Shown piece by piece: positions 26,646 to 34,320 of a DNA stretch of 64,000 nucleotides (positions are counted from its first letter, which is position 1; every line of letters begins with the position of its first letter). The stretch lies in NCBI RefSeq assembly GCF_013377535.1, contig NZ_JABCJE010000004.1:186001-250000 (forward strand), read 5' to 3'. A program made the translations under genes and the position numbers. Origin of the DNA: Donghicola mangrovi. Lineage in GTDB: Bacteria > Pseudomonadota > Alphaproteobacteria > Rhodobacterales > Rhodobacteraceae. Below the pieces are notes generated by a model, which was not told the origin of the DNA, searched no databases, and saw only the letters and a program-made list of their open reading frames with translations.

Positions 26646-27480
26646 GGTCCGGCTCGTTGTTTTTCATTATCGGGCTTATCCGAAAAGAACGAACAGGCCA
26701 TGCGCCGATTTACACAAAACAAAGTTAGCAAGAAAGCCGAATTGCAGATTTTTTCTGGCCGTCCGTATGCCGGCTTCTCCGAAAAATCATGGAAAAAGCG
26801 CTCTAACCGGCGGATTCACGCGCTAACATCGCCGATCTGCCATGTTTTCGGGCAATCGGTGACACTGGATTTCATGTCGCGGGGATCAGTTTGCCGCACC
26901 CTTCCAAGCGCGAGGAGGCCCATTTAGCACGCCGTGGGCCGCGGGCAAGGCACTCAACCCCGGCGGATTCTCTGGCGGATGGGCGTTGAAGGCGGTGGAA
27001 AACCTTTCTGGCTTGGACATCTTTGCAAAGGTTAAATCTGCGCAGGCCTGTGCACGGACGGGGCGCGGTGCGGTCAAGGCGCCTCGCGAAGCCGCAGCAC
27101 CGCTGACAAAACCCGCCCACGGATGGAAACCAAGGATTACACATCCCCCGCCCCGCCGCCCCAGAACATCCCATACCGGCCACCGATCCACCCGATCTGA
27201 CCAATCAGGCAGCACTGCGCCGAAAAATGCGCCTGTTTCCCCCCGCAATTTCCGATCCACCGTTGCCCGATCCCCCGAACCGCCCCTAGCCTGAAGTCAG
27301 GCGACGCGGGTCAACCCGCGCGCGGGGCTGCATCGTGGCAGCCTTGTCTGACAGCTTTCCGGCGGCTCGCGGCAACGGCGCTGCACCTTTCGACCGGCTC
27401 CCCGACTGGCCGCAAACCGGCCCCGAAACCGCCTTGGTGGTCAGACCCGACTTATCCAACAGACAAAGGTATTTCCGTCC
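26646..27480. other. Long region without a recognisable gene, upstream of cynS
   Basis: An 835-bp stretch between the divergent desaturase and cyanase genes. The first 200 bases are noticeably AT-richer than the genome average; the rest is GC-rich. The open frames in it are rich in Arg, Pro and Ser and look like chance frames. I see no tRNA or clear terminator. It may hold both promoters, a small RNA or a decayed gene. Confidence 0.5.
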
Positions 27481-27924
27481 ATGATGACCAAAGACGACGT
27501 TGCGATGATGATCCTCGAGGCCAAGAAAACTGCTGGCCTGACATGGGAAGAGATCGCGGAAAAGATCGACATGTCGCCGGTGTTCACCCACTCGGCCTGC
27601 GTTGGCATGAACGCGTTTCCCCCCGCCAAGGCCGAGGAACTGGTCAAAGTGCTGGCCCTACCCCAAGAGGCCGCGCTGGTCCTGTCCGAAAGCCCGACCA
27701 AGAATTTTGCGCAGACCGTCCCCACGGACCCCTGCATCTATCGTTTCTATGAAATCGTGGGCGTTTACGGCCCGACCCTCAAGGCCCTGATCCACGAAAA
27801 GTTCGGCGACGGAATTATGTCGGCGATCGACTTTGACATGTCCGTCACCCGAGTCCCCCACCCCAAAGGTGACCGCGTCAAAGTCGAAATGAGCGGGAAA
27901 TACCTGCAGTACAACGCTTGGTAA
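27481..27924 (+). CDS. cynS: Cyanate hydratase (cyanase)
   Basis: Cytosolic enzyme that turns cyanate and bicarbonate into ammonia and CO2 through carbamate. The 147 aa fit the family. The helical N-terminal domain (LTWEEIAEKIDMSPVFTHSACVG) and the catalytic C-terminal block are present; the active-site Arg, Glu and Ser are in IYRFYEIVGVYGPTLKALI and GIMSAIDF. The first ATG and one three bases later are both possible starts. There is no cynT carbonic anhydrase or cynX beside it. It is convergent with the AraC regulator. Confidence 0.95.
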   Translation: MMTKDDVAMMILEAKKTAGLTWEEIAEKIDMSPVFTHSACVGMNAFPPAKAEELVKVLALPQEAALVLSESPTKNFAQTVPTDPCIYRFYEIVGVYGPTLKALIHEKFGDGIMSAIDFDMSVTRVPHPKGDRVKVEMSGKYLQYNAW

Positions 27925-27925
27925 T

Positions 27926-28849
27926 TCACGCGCGGAGAGTGTCCGACGGGCGCTCTCCGAACATCTTGCGGTAGGCGACCGAGAAGCGCCCGAAATGGGT
28001 GAAGCCGTGGTTCAGCGCGGTCTGGGTCACGTTCACCGCATCCACCCGCGCGCCCCGCAGCACGCGGTAGACATCGCTTAGTCGACGGGCCGTCAGCATG
28101 TCGTCCAGTCGGAACCCAGTGACCGACAGGCACGCCCCCCGCAGATCCGCGCGCGTGCATCCCAAATGGCGGGACAGCCCCGAGACCGTCAGTTCCTCGG
28201 GGGGCAATTCCTCGCAGGCGTTCAGAATACGGCGGAACAGCTGCGCCTCGCGCCGGTTGTGGCGCAGACCGTCCTGTGCGGGATGGCCGAACAGCAGCGA
28301 CAGGCGGTCCATCACCAGATCAGGCACCAAGGTCATCAGCCCCTGCGCCTCGGCCCCGCTGCCGGCGACCTCGATCAGGGTGCGCATCCACGCGCCCACG
28401 GGGCGGGCGACCTCGGGGGCCAGAACGCGGCCCTGCAACATGTCATCGGGCAGCACGTCCTGCGCGATCGACGCGATGACCCAGTCGCTTTCCCCTTCGA
28501 CGTAGCTGATGTGCTCGTACCCGCCCGGCAGCAGCATCGCCTCGCCGCGCAGAGTCTCGTCCTTGGACAGATCGTGCATGATTCCCGACCCCATCAGGAA
28601 ACCCACCGCCACCGTGCCCGTGTGCACGGCGCTGTGCTGTTCCAGCCCTTGGTTCAGGCGTTCCCGCGTCAGCGTCACCGCCCCGAAATCCAAGGATTTT
28701 ATCGTGCCCTCGAACGCCCCTGCCGTCATCTGACGGTACTTTTGATCAAATTTTGGCAGCGCCTTTTCCTGATCCAGAAAGCTGGAGAAACGGCATTGGG
28801 AAACGCAAGGCTGCGTTGCAGCACGGGGCAACACCTGGTCGGAAACCAT
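27926..28849 (-). CDS. AraC-family transcriptional regulator
   Basis: Predicted activator of 307 aa, divergent from the amine dehydrogenase operon. The N-terminal 200 residues form a sensor domain; the C-terminal two-helix AraC domain covers about 205-305 and ends in the family signature (ALNHGFTHFGRFSVAYRKMFGERPSDTLRA). The ATG at 28849 has AGGA eight bases upstream and was preferred to one nine codons earlier. Its position suggests control of the amine dehydrogenase operon, in place of the LysR-type MauR of methylamine operons. Confidence 0.88.
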   Translation of the reverse strand: MVSDQVLPRAATQPCVSQCRFSSFLDQEKALPKFDQKYRQMTAGAFEGTIKSLDFGAVTLTRERLNQGLEQHSAVHTGTVAVGFLMGSGIMHDLSKDETLRGEAMLLPGGYEHISYVEGESDWVIASIAQDVLPDDMLQGRVLAPEVARPVGAWMRTLIEVAGSGAEAQGLMTLVPDLVMDRLSLLFGHPAQDGLRHNRREAQLFRRILNACEELPPEELTVSGLSRHLGCTRADLRGACLSVTGFRLDDMLTARRLSDVYRVLRGARVDAVNVTQTALNHGFTHFGRFSVAYRKMFGERPSDTLRA

Positions 28850-28938
28850 CAAAATATCCTGAAAACAAGGGGGCATTCGGTGAATCTTATCCTATTGCTG
28901 CGCCTCAACCCCCGGCTTTGTCAAAGCGTTACAAAACC

Positions 28939-28980
28939 TTTGCGGGCCAGTTTTCTTTGACTGCACATTTTTTGCGCAAA
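28939..28980 (+). promoter_or_regulatory. Possible AraC-type operator upstream of the amine dehydrogenase operon
   Basis: TTTGCG occurs at 28939-28944 and again at 28971-28976, 32 bp apart, that is about three helical turns on one face. The second lies in the palindrome TTTGCGCAAA. A TTGACT that could serve as a -35 element is at 28957-28962. Direct repeats of this kind are usual for AraC proteins, but this is a short motif. Confidence 0.35.
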
Positions 28981-29059
28981 TTTTTCGATCAACTCTGGAT
29001 AGTCCGACGCCGCGCCGCGGCGCTAGCCTGACGGGGACAAAACCGACAGGAGAGACAAA

Positions 29060-30199
29060 ATGAAACACAGCACCGCCATGGCTTTGGCCCTGATGGCACT
29101 GGCTGCCCCGACCTATGCGGCAGATGCGATCGAACCCGAAACCCTGACCGTGAAAGAGACCATCGACCCCGGCCACAATGTCTTTGTGATGGATCAGGCG
29201 TGGGCGGGTCCCAGCTCTGTTCTGGTGCTTGGCGCGGATGATTTCGCGATGAAGGGCAACGTGGGCCCCGGCACCGTGGGCCAGATGGCACTGAACAAGG
29301 CGGGCGACACGCTCTATACCTCGTCGGTCTATTTGGAGCGCTACACCTATGGCCCAGTGACCGCCGTGGTGCAGGAATGGGAGGTGTCCACCCTGAAGCT
29401 GAAGCAAGAGATCGAGATCAGCAACAAAATGGCTCAGGTCGAGAGCCAGCCGGGCCTGCTGGCGCTGGTCGGGGACGAAGGGTACCTGTTGGCCCAGAAC
29501 GCCACCCCTGCGACCTCGATCTCGGTGGTGGATATCGCCAAGGGCGCGCAGATCGCCGAGGTTCCGATCCCCGGTTGCTGGACCGCCACCCCCGCCACCA
29601 GCGGCATGAAGTTCACCAGCGTTTGCGGCGACGGCACCCTGAAGACCTACACCTTTGCGGCGGATGGCTCGTTCTCGGAACCGGCCAGCTCGGAAACCAT
29701 TTTCGACGTGGACGCGGATGCGCTGTTCTCGAACCCCGCGCGGATGGGCGACAAGCTCGTCTATGTGTCGTTCAACGGCAATCTCTACGTGGTGGATGAC
29801 AGCGGCGCGGCCCCTGTCCTGACCGAGACCTTCTCGATCACCGATGGCACCCTTGGCGGTTGGGCCCCCAGCGGGTCCGAAGTGATCGCTTATCACGCGC
29901 CCTCTGACACGATGTTCGTCCTGATGCATTCGGCCAAATACAACGGCAGCCACAAGAACCCCGCCGAGGAAATCTGGGCCGTCAATATGACCTCGAAAAA
30001 GGTCGTCGGCCGCGGCAAAGCCCACCACGAGAACGGCATCGCCGTGACCCAGACCGAAGAGCCGATGCTGTTTGCCACCGGCGAAGAAGGTGCCCTGAAC
30101 AAGTACGAGATCACCTTGGGCGACGAAGTCTCGATCAAGATGGGCGAAGAGTTCGAAGGCCTTGCCAAGTGGCCCACCATCATCGCGCTGGACCAATAA
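29060..30199 (+). CDS. aauB: TTQ amine dehydrogenase heavy (alpha) chain, aromatic-amine type
   Basis: Periplasmic large subunit of a quinoprotein amine dehydrogenase, 379 aa with a signal peptide (cleavage near ALAAPTYAA). It has the seven-blade propeller pattern of MauB/AauB. Recognisable blocks are LAQNATPATSISVVDIAKG, GCWTATP...FTSVCGDGTLKTY (the conserved disulfide) and LMHSAKYNGSHKNPAEEIW. GGAGAG precedes the ATG. It works as an alpha2-beta2 complex with the light chain, oxidising primary amines to aldehydes and ammonia. The light chain is closer to aromatic amine dehydrogenase than to methylamine dehydrogenase, so I use aau names; a mau-type substrate is not excluded. Confidence 0.87.
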   Translation: MKHSTAMALALMALAAPTYAADAIEPETLTVKETIDPGHNVFVMDQAWAGPSSVLVLGADDFAMKGNVGPGTVGQMALNKAGDTLYTSSVYLERYTYGPVTAVVQEWEVSTLKLKQEIEISNKMAQVESQPGLLALVGDEGYLLAQNATPATSISVVDIAKGAQIAEVPIPGCWTATPATSGMKFTSVCGDGTLKTYTFAADGSFSEPASSETIFDVDADALFSNPARMGDKLVYVSFNGNLYVVDDSGAAPVLTETFSITDGTLGGWAPSGSEVIAYHAPSDTMFVLMHSAKYNGSHKNPAEEIWAVNMTSKKVVGRGKAHHENGIAVTQTEEPMLFATGEEGALNKYEITLGDEVSIKMGEEFEGLAKWPTIIALDQ

Positions 30200-30201
30200 G
30201 C

Positions 30202-30729
30202 ATGGCAGATCTGGGTTCATATACCTCGGCGGCGGCGGTCTGTTTTCTGACCGCTGTGCTGGCGCGGGCGGCCCTGCATAAATGGCAGAACTACCCTGAA
30301 ACGGTTGGCTTTGCCCAAGGCTACAGGCTGGTCCCCGACACCATGACACCCGCCATTGTCCGGTCACTCGCCGTCATAGAGCCGCTGGTCGTTCTGGGGC
30401 TGCTCCTGCCCCAAACGCGGGAGGGCGCGGCCATTGTCGCTGCGGGGCTGTTCGCAGGGTACGGCGCCTTGATGGCGCTGGCCCTGCGGGCTGGCCGTGA
30501 CCGGATCGACTGCGGCTGCGGTGGTGCGCCCCAGATCGTGTCGGGGCTGACCCTGGGCCGGAACGCTGTGCTGGTGCTGATCGCCCTGTCCGTTGCGCAG
30601 CTGCCCTCGGGCACGGTGGGACCGGCGGGCGCGGCGGTGGCGATTGCCACAGGGCTGACCTTTTTCGCGATCTACTCGGTCGTGGAGAAGCTGGCCTCGC
30701 ACTTGCCCAACATCCGCCAGACCCCGTGA
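30202..30729 (+). CDS. aauE: MauE/AauE-type membrane protein for amine dehydrogenase maturation
   Basis: Inner-membrane protein of 175 aa with about four to five hydrophobic segments, the MauE layout (related to DoxX). The ATG at 30202 is two bases after the heavy-chain stop. It has the family segment (CFLTAVLARAALHKWQNYPETV) and a Cys pair in IDCGCGGAPQ near residue 108. MauE and MauD are needed for export or disulfide formation of the light chain in methylamine operons. Confidence 0.85.
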   Translation: MADLGSYTSAAAVCFLTAVLARAALHKWQNYPETVGFAQGYRLVPDTMTPAIVRSLAVIEPLVVLGLLLPQTREGAAIVAAGLFAGYGALMALALRAGRDRIDCGCGGAPQIVSGLTLGRNAVLVLIALSVAQLPSGTVGPAGAAVAIATGLTFFAIYSVVEKLASHLPNIRQTP

Positions 30730-30756
30730 CCTGACGCAAGACACAAGGATAACTAC

Positions 30757-31344
30757 ATGGAACTTCTTATCTTTTCGAATATCGCCCTGTGGATTGCGGT
30801 TCTGGTGCAGATCGCGGTGATCTTCGCCCTCGCCCGTCAGATCGGCATTTTGTACGAGCGTGTGTCCCCCGTGGGCGCGATGATCAGCGACTCCGGCCCC
30901 GACATCGGCGCACGGGTGCCCGCCCTGACCCTGCCCAACCTGAACGGCGCTGAACTGCCCCTTGGCGGTCCCGAAGGGCGTGCGCAACTGGTGTTCTTCC
31001 TGTCCACCACCTGCCCGATCTGCAAGGCCCTACTACCCGCCCTGCGCTCCATCCGCGATGACGAAGGTCGCTGGCTGGATGTCGTTCTGGCCTCGGATGG
31101 CCGCGAAGCCATCCACCGCCGCCTGATCGAATCCGAGAACCTGCAGAGCTTTCCCTATGTGCTCAGCTCGGAACTGGGTCTGACCTTCAAGGTCGCCAAG
31201 CTGCCCTTTGCCGTCTTGATCGGCGCGGATGGCACCGTGCGGGCCAAGGGGCTCGTGAACAGCCGCGAGCAGCTCGAAAGCCTCTTTACCGCCTCGGAAA
31301 CCGGCATCGCCTCGGTTCAGGCCGCCGCTGCCCTGCCGGCCTGA
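30757..31344 (+). CDS. aauD: MauD/AauD thioredoxin-like disulfide protein
   Basis: A 195-aa protein anchored by an N-terminal membrane helix (residues 4-26), with a periplasmic thioredoxin fold. The redox motif is CPIC at residues 86-89 (FFLSTTCPICKALLPAL), the cis-Pro loop is in KLPFAVLIG. It should form or reshuffle the many disulfides of the light chain encoded next. It starts 27 bp after aauE. Confidence 0.9.
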   Translation: MELLIFSNIALWIAVLVQIAVIFALARQIGILYERVSPVGAMISDSGPDIGARVPALTLPNLNGAELPLGGPEGRAQLVFFLSTTCPICKALLPALRSIRDDEGRWLDVVLASDGREAIHRRLIESENLQSFPYVLSSELGLTFKVAKLPFAVLIGADGTVRAKGLVNSREQLESLFTASETGIASVQAAAALPA

Positions 31345-31378
31345 TCCCATCCCGAATTTTCTGACAAAGGAAACCAAC

Positions 31379-31903
31379 ATGAACAGTCTGTTTGACCGTC
31401 TCTTCTCCAAGCTCGACAAAGTGGTCGAGACCCGCACCCGCGCAAGCGCCCGCGAATTCGGCCGCCGCAGCTTTCTGGCCCGCGCTGGCGTGACCATGCT
31501 GGGGGCCGCAGTGGCCACCCCGATCCTGCCCTTTGACCGCCGCGCCTCGGCCGCCGGAGCCCTGCCCGAGGATGAATGCGGCTACTGGCGCCACTGCGCG
31601 CTGGACGGCAACCTGTGCTCGACCTCTGGCGGCACGCTGACGTCCTGTCCCCCCGGCTCCACCGTGTCGGCCGTGTCTTGGGTCGGCACCTGCCAGAACC
31701 CCGATGACGGCAAGGACTATCTGGTCAGCTACAACGACTGCTGCGGCAAGCCTCAGGTCAACTCGGCCACCTTCTGCTACACCTCCGAAGGCGAGCGTCC
31801 CGGCTATCGCATGGGTCTCTACAACGACATCAACTGGTGCATGGCCAACACCGACAAGGGCTATCACTGCACCGTGTCGGTTGTGGTGGGCCTTGCGGAG
31901 TAA
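31379..31903 (+). CDS. aauA: TTQ amine dehydrogenase light (beta) chain
   Basis: Catalytic subunit of 174 aa. A Tat signal (GRRSFLARAGVTMLGAA, RR at 29-30) suits export after folding. The two tryptophans that become tryptophan tryptophylquinone are W101 (SWVGTC) and W153 (INWCMAN); the catalytic Asp is D120 (YNDCCG). The ERPGY, NDINWCMAN and VVVGLAE segments match the aromatic amine dehydrogenase light chain better than the methylamine enzyme. The mature part has ten cysteines rather than twelve: the equivalents of methylamine dehydrogenase Cys38 and Cys86, a disulfide pair, are both replaced (T82 and about T131). Confidence 0.93.
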   Translation: MNSLFDRLFSKLDKVVETRTRASAREFGRRSFLARAGVTMLGAAVATPILPFDRRASAAGALPEDECGYWRHCALDGNLCSTSGGTLTSCPPGSTVSAVSWVGTCQNPDDGKDYLVSYNDCCGKPQVNSATFCYTSEGERPGYRMGLYNDINWCMANTDKGYHCTVSVVVGLAE

Positions 31904-31907
31904 CCCC

Positions 31908-32357
31908 ATGACCCTGAACGATCTTGCAGCCCGTATCGCGGGCTGCCTGATCCTTGGCGCCAGCCTGCCCGCAAGCGCCCAAGAGATCGACGGAACCACC
32001 CTGTTCAACGATAACTGCGCGGTCTGCCACGCCGAAGGGGGCCTTGGGAACCCCGGCTTTGCCCCGCCCCTGAACCGTCCTGCCTTCTGGCAAGGGATGG
32101 ACGCGCCCACCGACTATATCGCCGCCGTGGTGATCGGAGGCCTGCACGGCACCATGACCGTGGGCGGCCAGATGTATGTGGGCCTGCGGATGCCGCCCCT
32201 GCCCCAGATCGAGGACGCCGAGATCGCCGCCATCGCCACCTATGTGGCCGGTGATCTGGGCCAGACCGATGCCACCGCCAGCGCCGAAACCGTCGCCGCC
32301 GTCCGCGTCGCCCTGCCCGATAACGCTGCCCTGATGGCCAAGCGCCCCGCCGAATAG
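31908..32357 (+). CDS. Monohaem c-type cytochrome, first of two in the amine dehydrogenase operon
   Basis: Exported protein of 149 aa: signal peptide ending near ASAQ (residue 24), haem site CAVCH at 37-41, and a likely Met ligand in GLRMPPLP. The ATG at 31908 lies four bases after the light-chain stop, so it was preferred to a far longer frame that overlaps aauA. Position suggests it takes electrons from the dehydrogenase towards the respiratory chain, a role filled by azurin or amicyanin in the classic systems. Confidence 0.86.
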   Translation: MTLNDLAARIAGCLILGASLPASAQEIDGTTLFNDNCAVCHAEGGLGNPGFAPPLNRPAFWQGMDAPTDYIAAVVIGGLHGTMTVGGQMYVGLRMPPLPQIEDAEIAAIATYVAGDLGQTDATASAETVAAVRVALPDNAALMAKRPAE

Positions 32358-32376
32358 AATGAAAGGAGCCGCCCCC

Positions 32377-32811
32377 ATGAACCGTCTCTTTGCCCTCGGG
32401 CTGATGGCCCTGACTGCCGTGCCGATGGCCGCTCGGGCCGAACTGACCGCCCGCAGCAACTATGTCCTGCGCTGCACCGGCTGCCACGGGATCGAAGGCA
32501 TGGGCACCGCAGAGGGCGGCGTCCCCCCTTTTCCCGGATCGGTCGGGCATATTGCCAGCATTGATGCGGGGCGGGACTATATGATGCACGTGCCGGGGGT
32601 GATCGCCTCGTCGCTATCGGACGCCGAGATTGCCGCCGTGATGAACTATGTCATGGCGACCTTCGACACGACCGATGCGCCGGAATTCACCCCCCAAGAA
32701 GTCACCCGACGCCGCGCCCTGCCGATGACCGATATCGTCGTCGCCCGCCGCGCGGTGGTCCAAGAGCTAGAGACCAAAGGGATCAGCATCGCCGATTACC
32801 CTTGGCCATAA
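32377..32811 (+). CDS. Monohaem c-type cytochrome, second of two in the amine dehydrogenase operon
   Basis: Exported protein of 144 aa with a signal peptide (cleavage near AARAEL), and CTGCH at residues 33-37. A methionine-rich stretch (YMMHVPGV) may give the sixth haem ligand. The ATG at 32377 has AAAGGAG upstream, better than the ATG six codons before. It is the last gene before a strong terminator. It may pass electrons on from the first cytochrome or act as a separate acceptor. Confidence 0.84.
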   Translation: MNRLFALGLMALTAVPMAARAELTARSNYVLRCTGCHGIEGMGTAEGGVPPFPGSVGHIASIDAGRDYMMHVPGVIASSLSDAEIAAVMNYVMATFDTTDAPEFTPQEVTRRRALPMTDIVVARRAVVQELETKGISIADYPWP

Positions 32812-32833
32812 ACCACTCACATCAGAACGCATT

Positions 32834-32865
32834 AGGGCCGCCGGATCACTCTGGCGGCCCTTTTT
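32834..32865 (+). terminator. Rho-independent terminator of the amine dehydrogenase operon
   Basis: AGGGCCGCC and GGCGGCCCT form a 9-bp perfect stem with a 10-base loop, followed by TTTTT. It lies 22 bp past the second cytochrome gene and faces the convergent aldehyde dehydrogenase gene. Confidence 0.88.
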
Positions 32866-32880
32866 GTTGCTTTGCGCGGC

Positions 32881-34317
32881 TCAGAGCCCGCCGAAATGGA
32901 AGGCTTTGGTCTCAAGGTATTCCTCGATCCCCTCCTGCGCGCCCTCGCGGCCCAGGCCCGAGGATTTGACGCCCCCGAACGGCGCCTCTGCGTGGCTGAC
33001 CGCGCCGGTGTTCAGGCCCACGAGCCCTGCCTGCAACGCCTCGCCCACACGGAAGGCCCGCGCCAAGTCCGTGGTATAGAAATACGCGGCCAGGCCGAAC
33101 GGTGTGCCGTTGGCGATGGCCAGCGCCTCTTCCTCGGTCTCGAATTTGAAGATCGGCGCGACGGGGCCAAAGGTTTCTTCGGACGCCAAGCGCATTTCGG
33201 TGGTCGCGCCGACCAGCACCACGGGATCCGCGAACCCTGCGGCCAAGTCGCGTTCTGCGGTGGCTTTGGTCGCGCCTTTCGACATGGCGTCGGCCACGTG
33301 CGCGTTGATCTTGTCGATGGCGGCGGCGTTGATCATCGGGCCGATCATCGCGCCCTCTTCGGTGCCAGCGGCGACCTTCAAGGCGTCCACCTTGGCCGCC
33401 AAAGCCGCCACGAACGCGTCGTGAATGCCCGACTGCACCAGAATGCGGTTGGCGCAGACGCAGGTCTGCCCCCCATTGCGGAACTTCGAGGCCATCGCCC
33501 CTTCGACCGCTGCGTCCAGATTTGCGTCATCGAACACGATGAACGGCGCGTTGCCGCCCAATTCCAGCGACATCTTCTTGAGCGTCGGCGCACACTGTTC
33601 CGCCAGCAAAGCCCCCACGCGGGTCGATCCGGTAAAGGACAGTTTGCGCACCACGGGGCTGGCGGTCAGGGTCGCGCCGATGACCTCGGGGCGGCCAGTC
33701 AGGATGTTCAGGACGCCCTTGGGGATGCCCGCCCGCTCGGCCAAGACGCCCAAGGCCAAGGCCGAATAGGGGGTGAAGTCCGACGGCTTGATCACCATGG
33801 TGCAGCCAGCGGCCAAACCCGGCGCGACCTTGCGGGTGATCATCGCGTTGGGGAAGTTCCAAGGCGTGATGATCGCGCAGACGCCCACGGGCTCTTTCAT
33901 CGCGAATATCTTCTTGCCCGGAACCGGCGACGGGATGATGTGCCCGTTGATGCGGCGCCCCTCTTCGGCGAACCAGCGGACAAAGGACGCACCGTACAGG
34001 ATTTCTCCCTTAGCCTCGGCCAGCGGCTTGCCCTGTTCGCAGGTCAGGATCATGGCCAGATCGTCTGCGTGGTCCAGCATCAGATCGTACCACGCCATCA
34101 AGAGGTCAGCGCGCTCCAGATGGGTCTTGGCCTTCCACGCGATCATCGCCTCTTCGGCGGCGGCGATGGCCGCGGCGGTTTCGTCCGCCGTGCAGTCGGG
34201 CATGTGGCCCATGGGCGCGGCGGTGGCAGGGTTGATCACCGCCATATCATCGCGGGCAATCCATTCGCCGTTGATCAACGCGGCCTGACGGAAAAGATCG
34301 GGATCGTTCAACTGCAT
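32881..34317 (-). CDS. Aldehyde dehydrogenase, succinate-semialdehyde dehydrogenase-like
   Basis: NAD(P)-dependent ALDH of 478 aa, close to GabD. The general-base Glu is in SLELGGNAPF, the catalytic Cys in GGQTCVCANR, and the cofactor loop in FTGSTRVG. It is the last of seven leftward genes, three bases after the tartrate-type dehydrogenase. GabD-like enzymes oxidise succinate or glutarate semialdehydes, but in this operon the real substrate may be another semialdehyde. It is convergent with the amine dehydrogenase operon, which also makes aldehydes. Confidence 0.87.
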   Translation of the reverse strand: MQLNDPDLFRQAALINGEWIARDDMAVINPATAAPMGHMPDCTADETAAAIAAAEEAMIAWKAKTHLERADLLMAWYDLMLDHADDLAMILTCEQGKPLAEAKGEILYGASFVRWFAEEGRRINGHIIPSPVPGKKIFAMKEPVGVCAIITPWNFPNAMITRKVAPGLAAGCTMVIKPSDFTPYSALALGVLAERAGIPKGVLNILTGRPEVIGATLTASPVVRKLSFTGSTRVGALLAEQCAPTLKKMSLELGGNAPFIVFDDANLDAAVEGAMASKFRNGGQTCVCANRILVQSGIHDAFVAALAAKVDALKVAAGTEEGAMIGPMINAAAIDKINAHVADAMSKGATKATAERDLAAGFADPVVLVGATTEMRLASEETFGPVAPIFKFETEEEALAIANGTPFGLAAYFYTTDLARAFRVGEALQAGLVGLNTGAVSHAEAPFGGVKSSGLGREGAQEGIEEYLETKAFHFGGL

Positions 34318-34320
34318 GGC

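Noticed and set aside
26986-27294. A 102-codon plus-strand frame before cynS
   Set aside because: Its product is Arg/Pro/Ser-rich with no hydrophobic core and the frame has no ribosome site; it looks like a chance frame.
28742-28751. A third TTTGATCAAA-like palindrome
   Set aside because: It lies inside the AraC coding region (codons for Phe-Asp-Gln), far from any promoter, and is probably chance.
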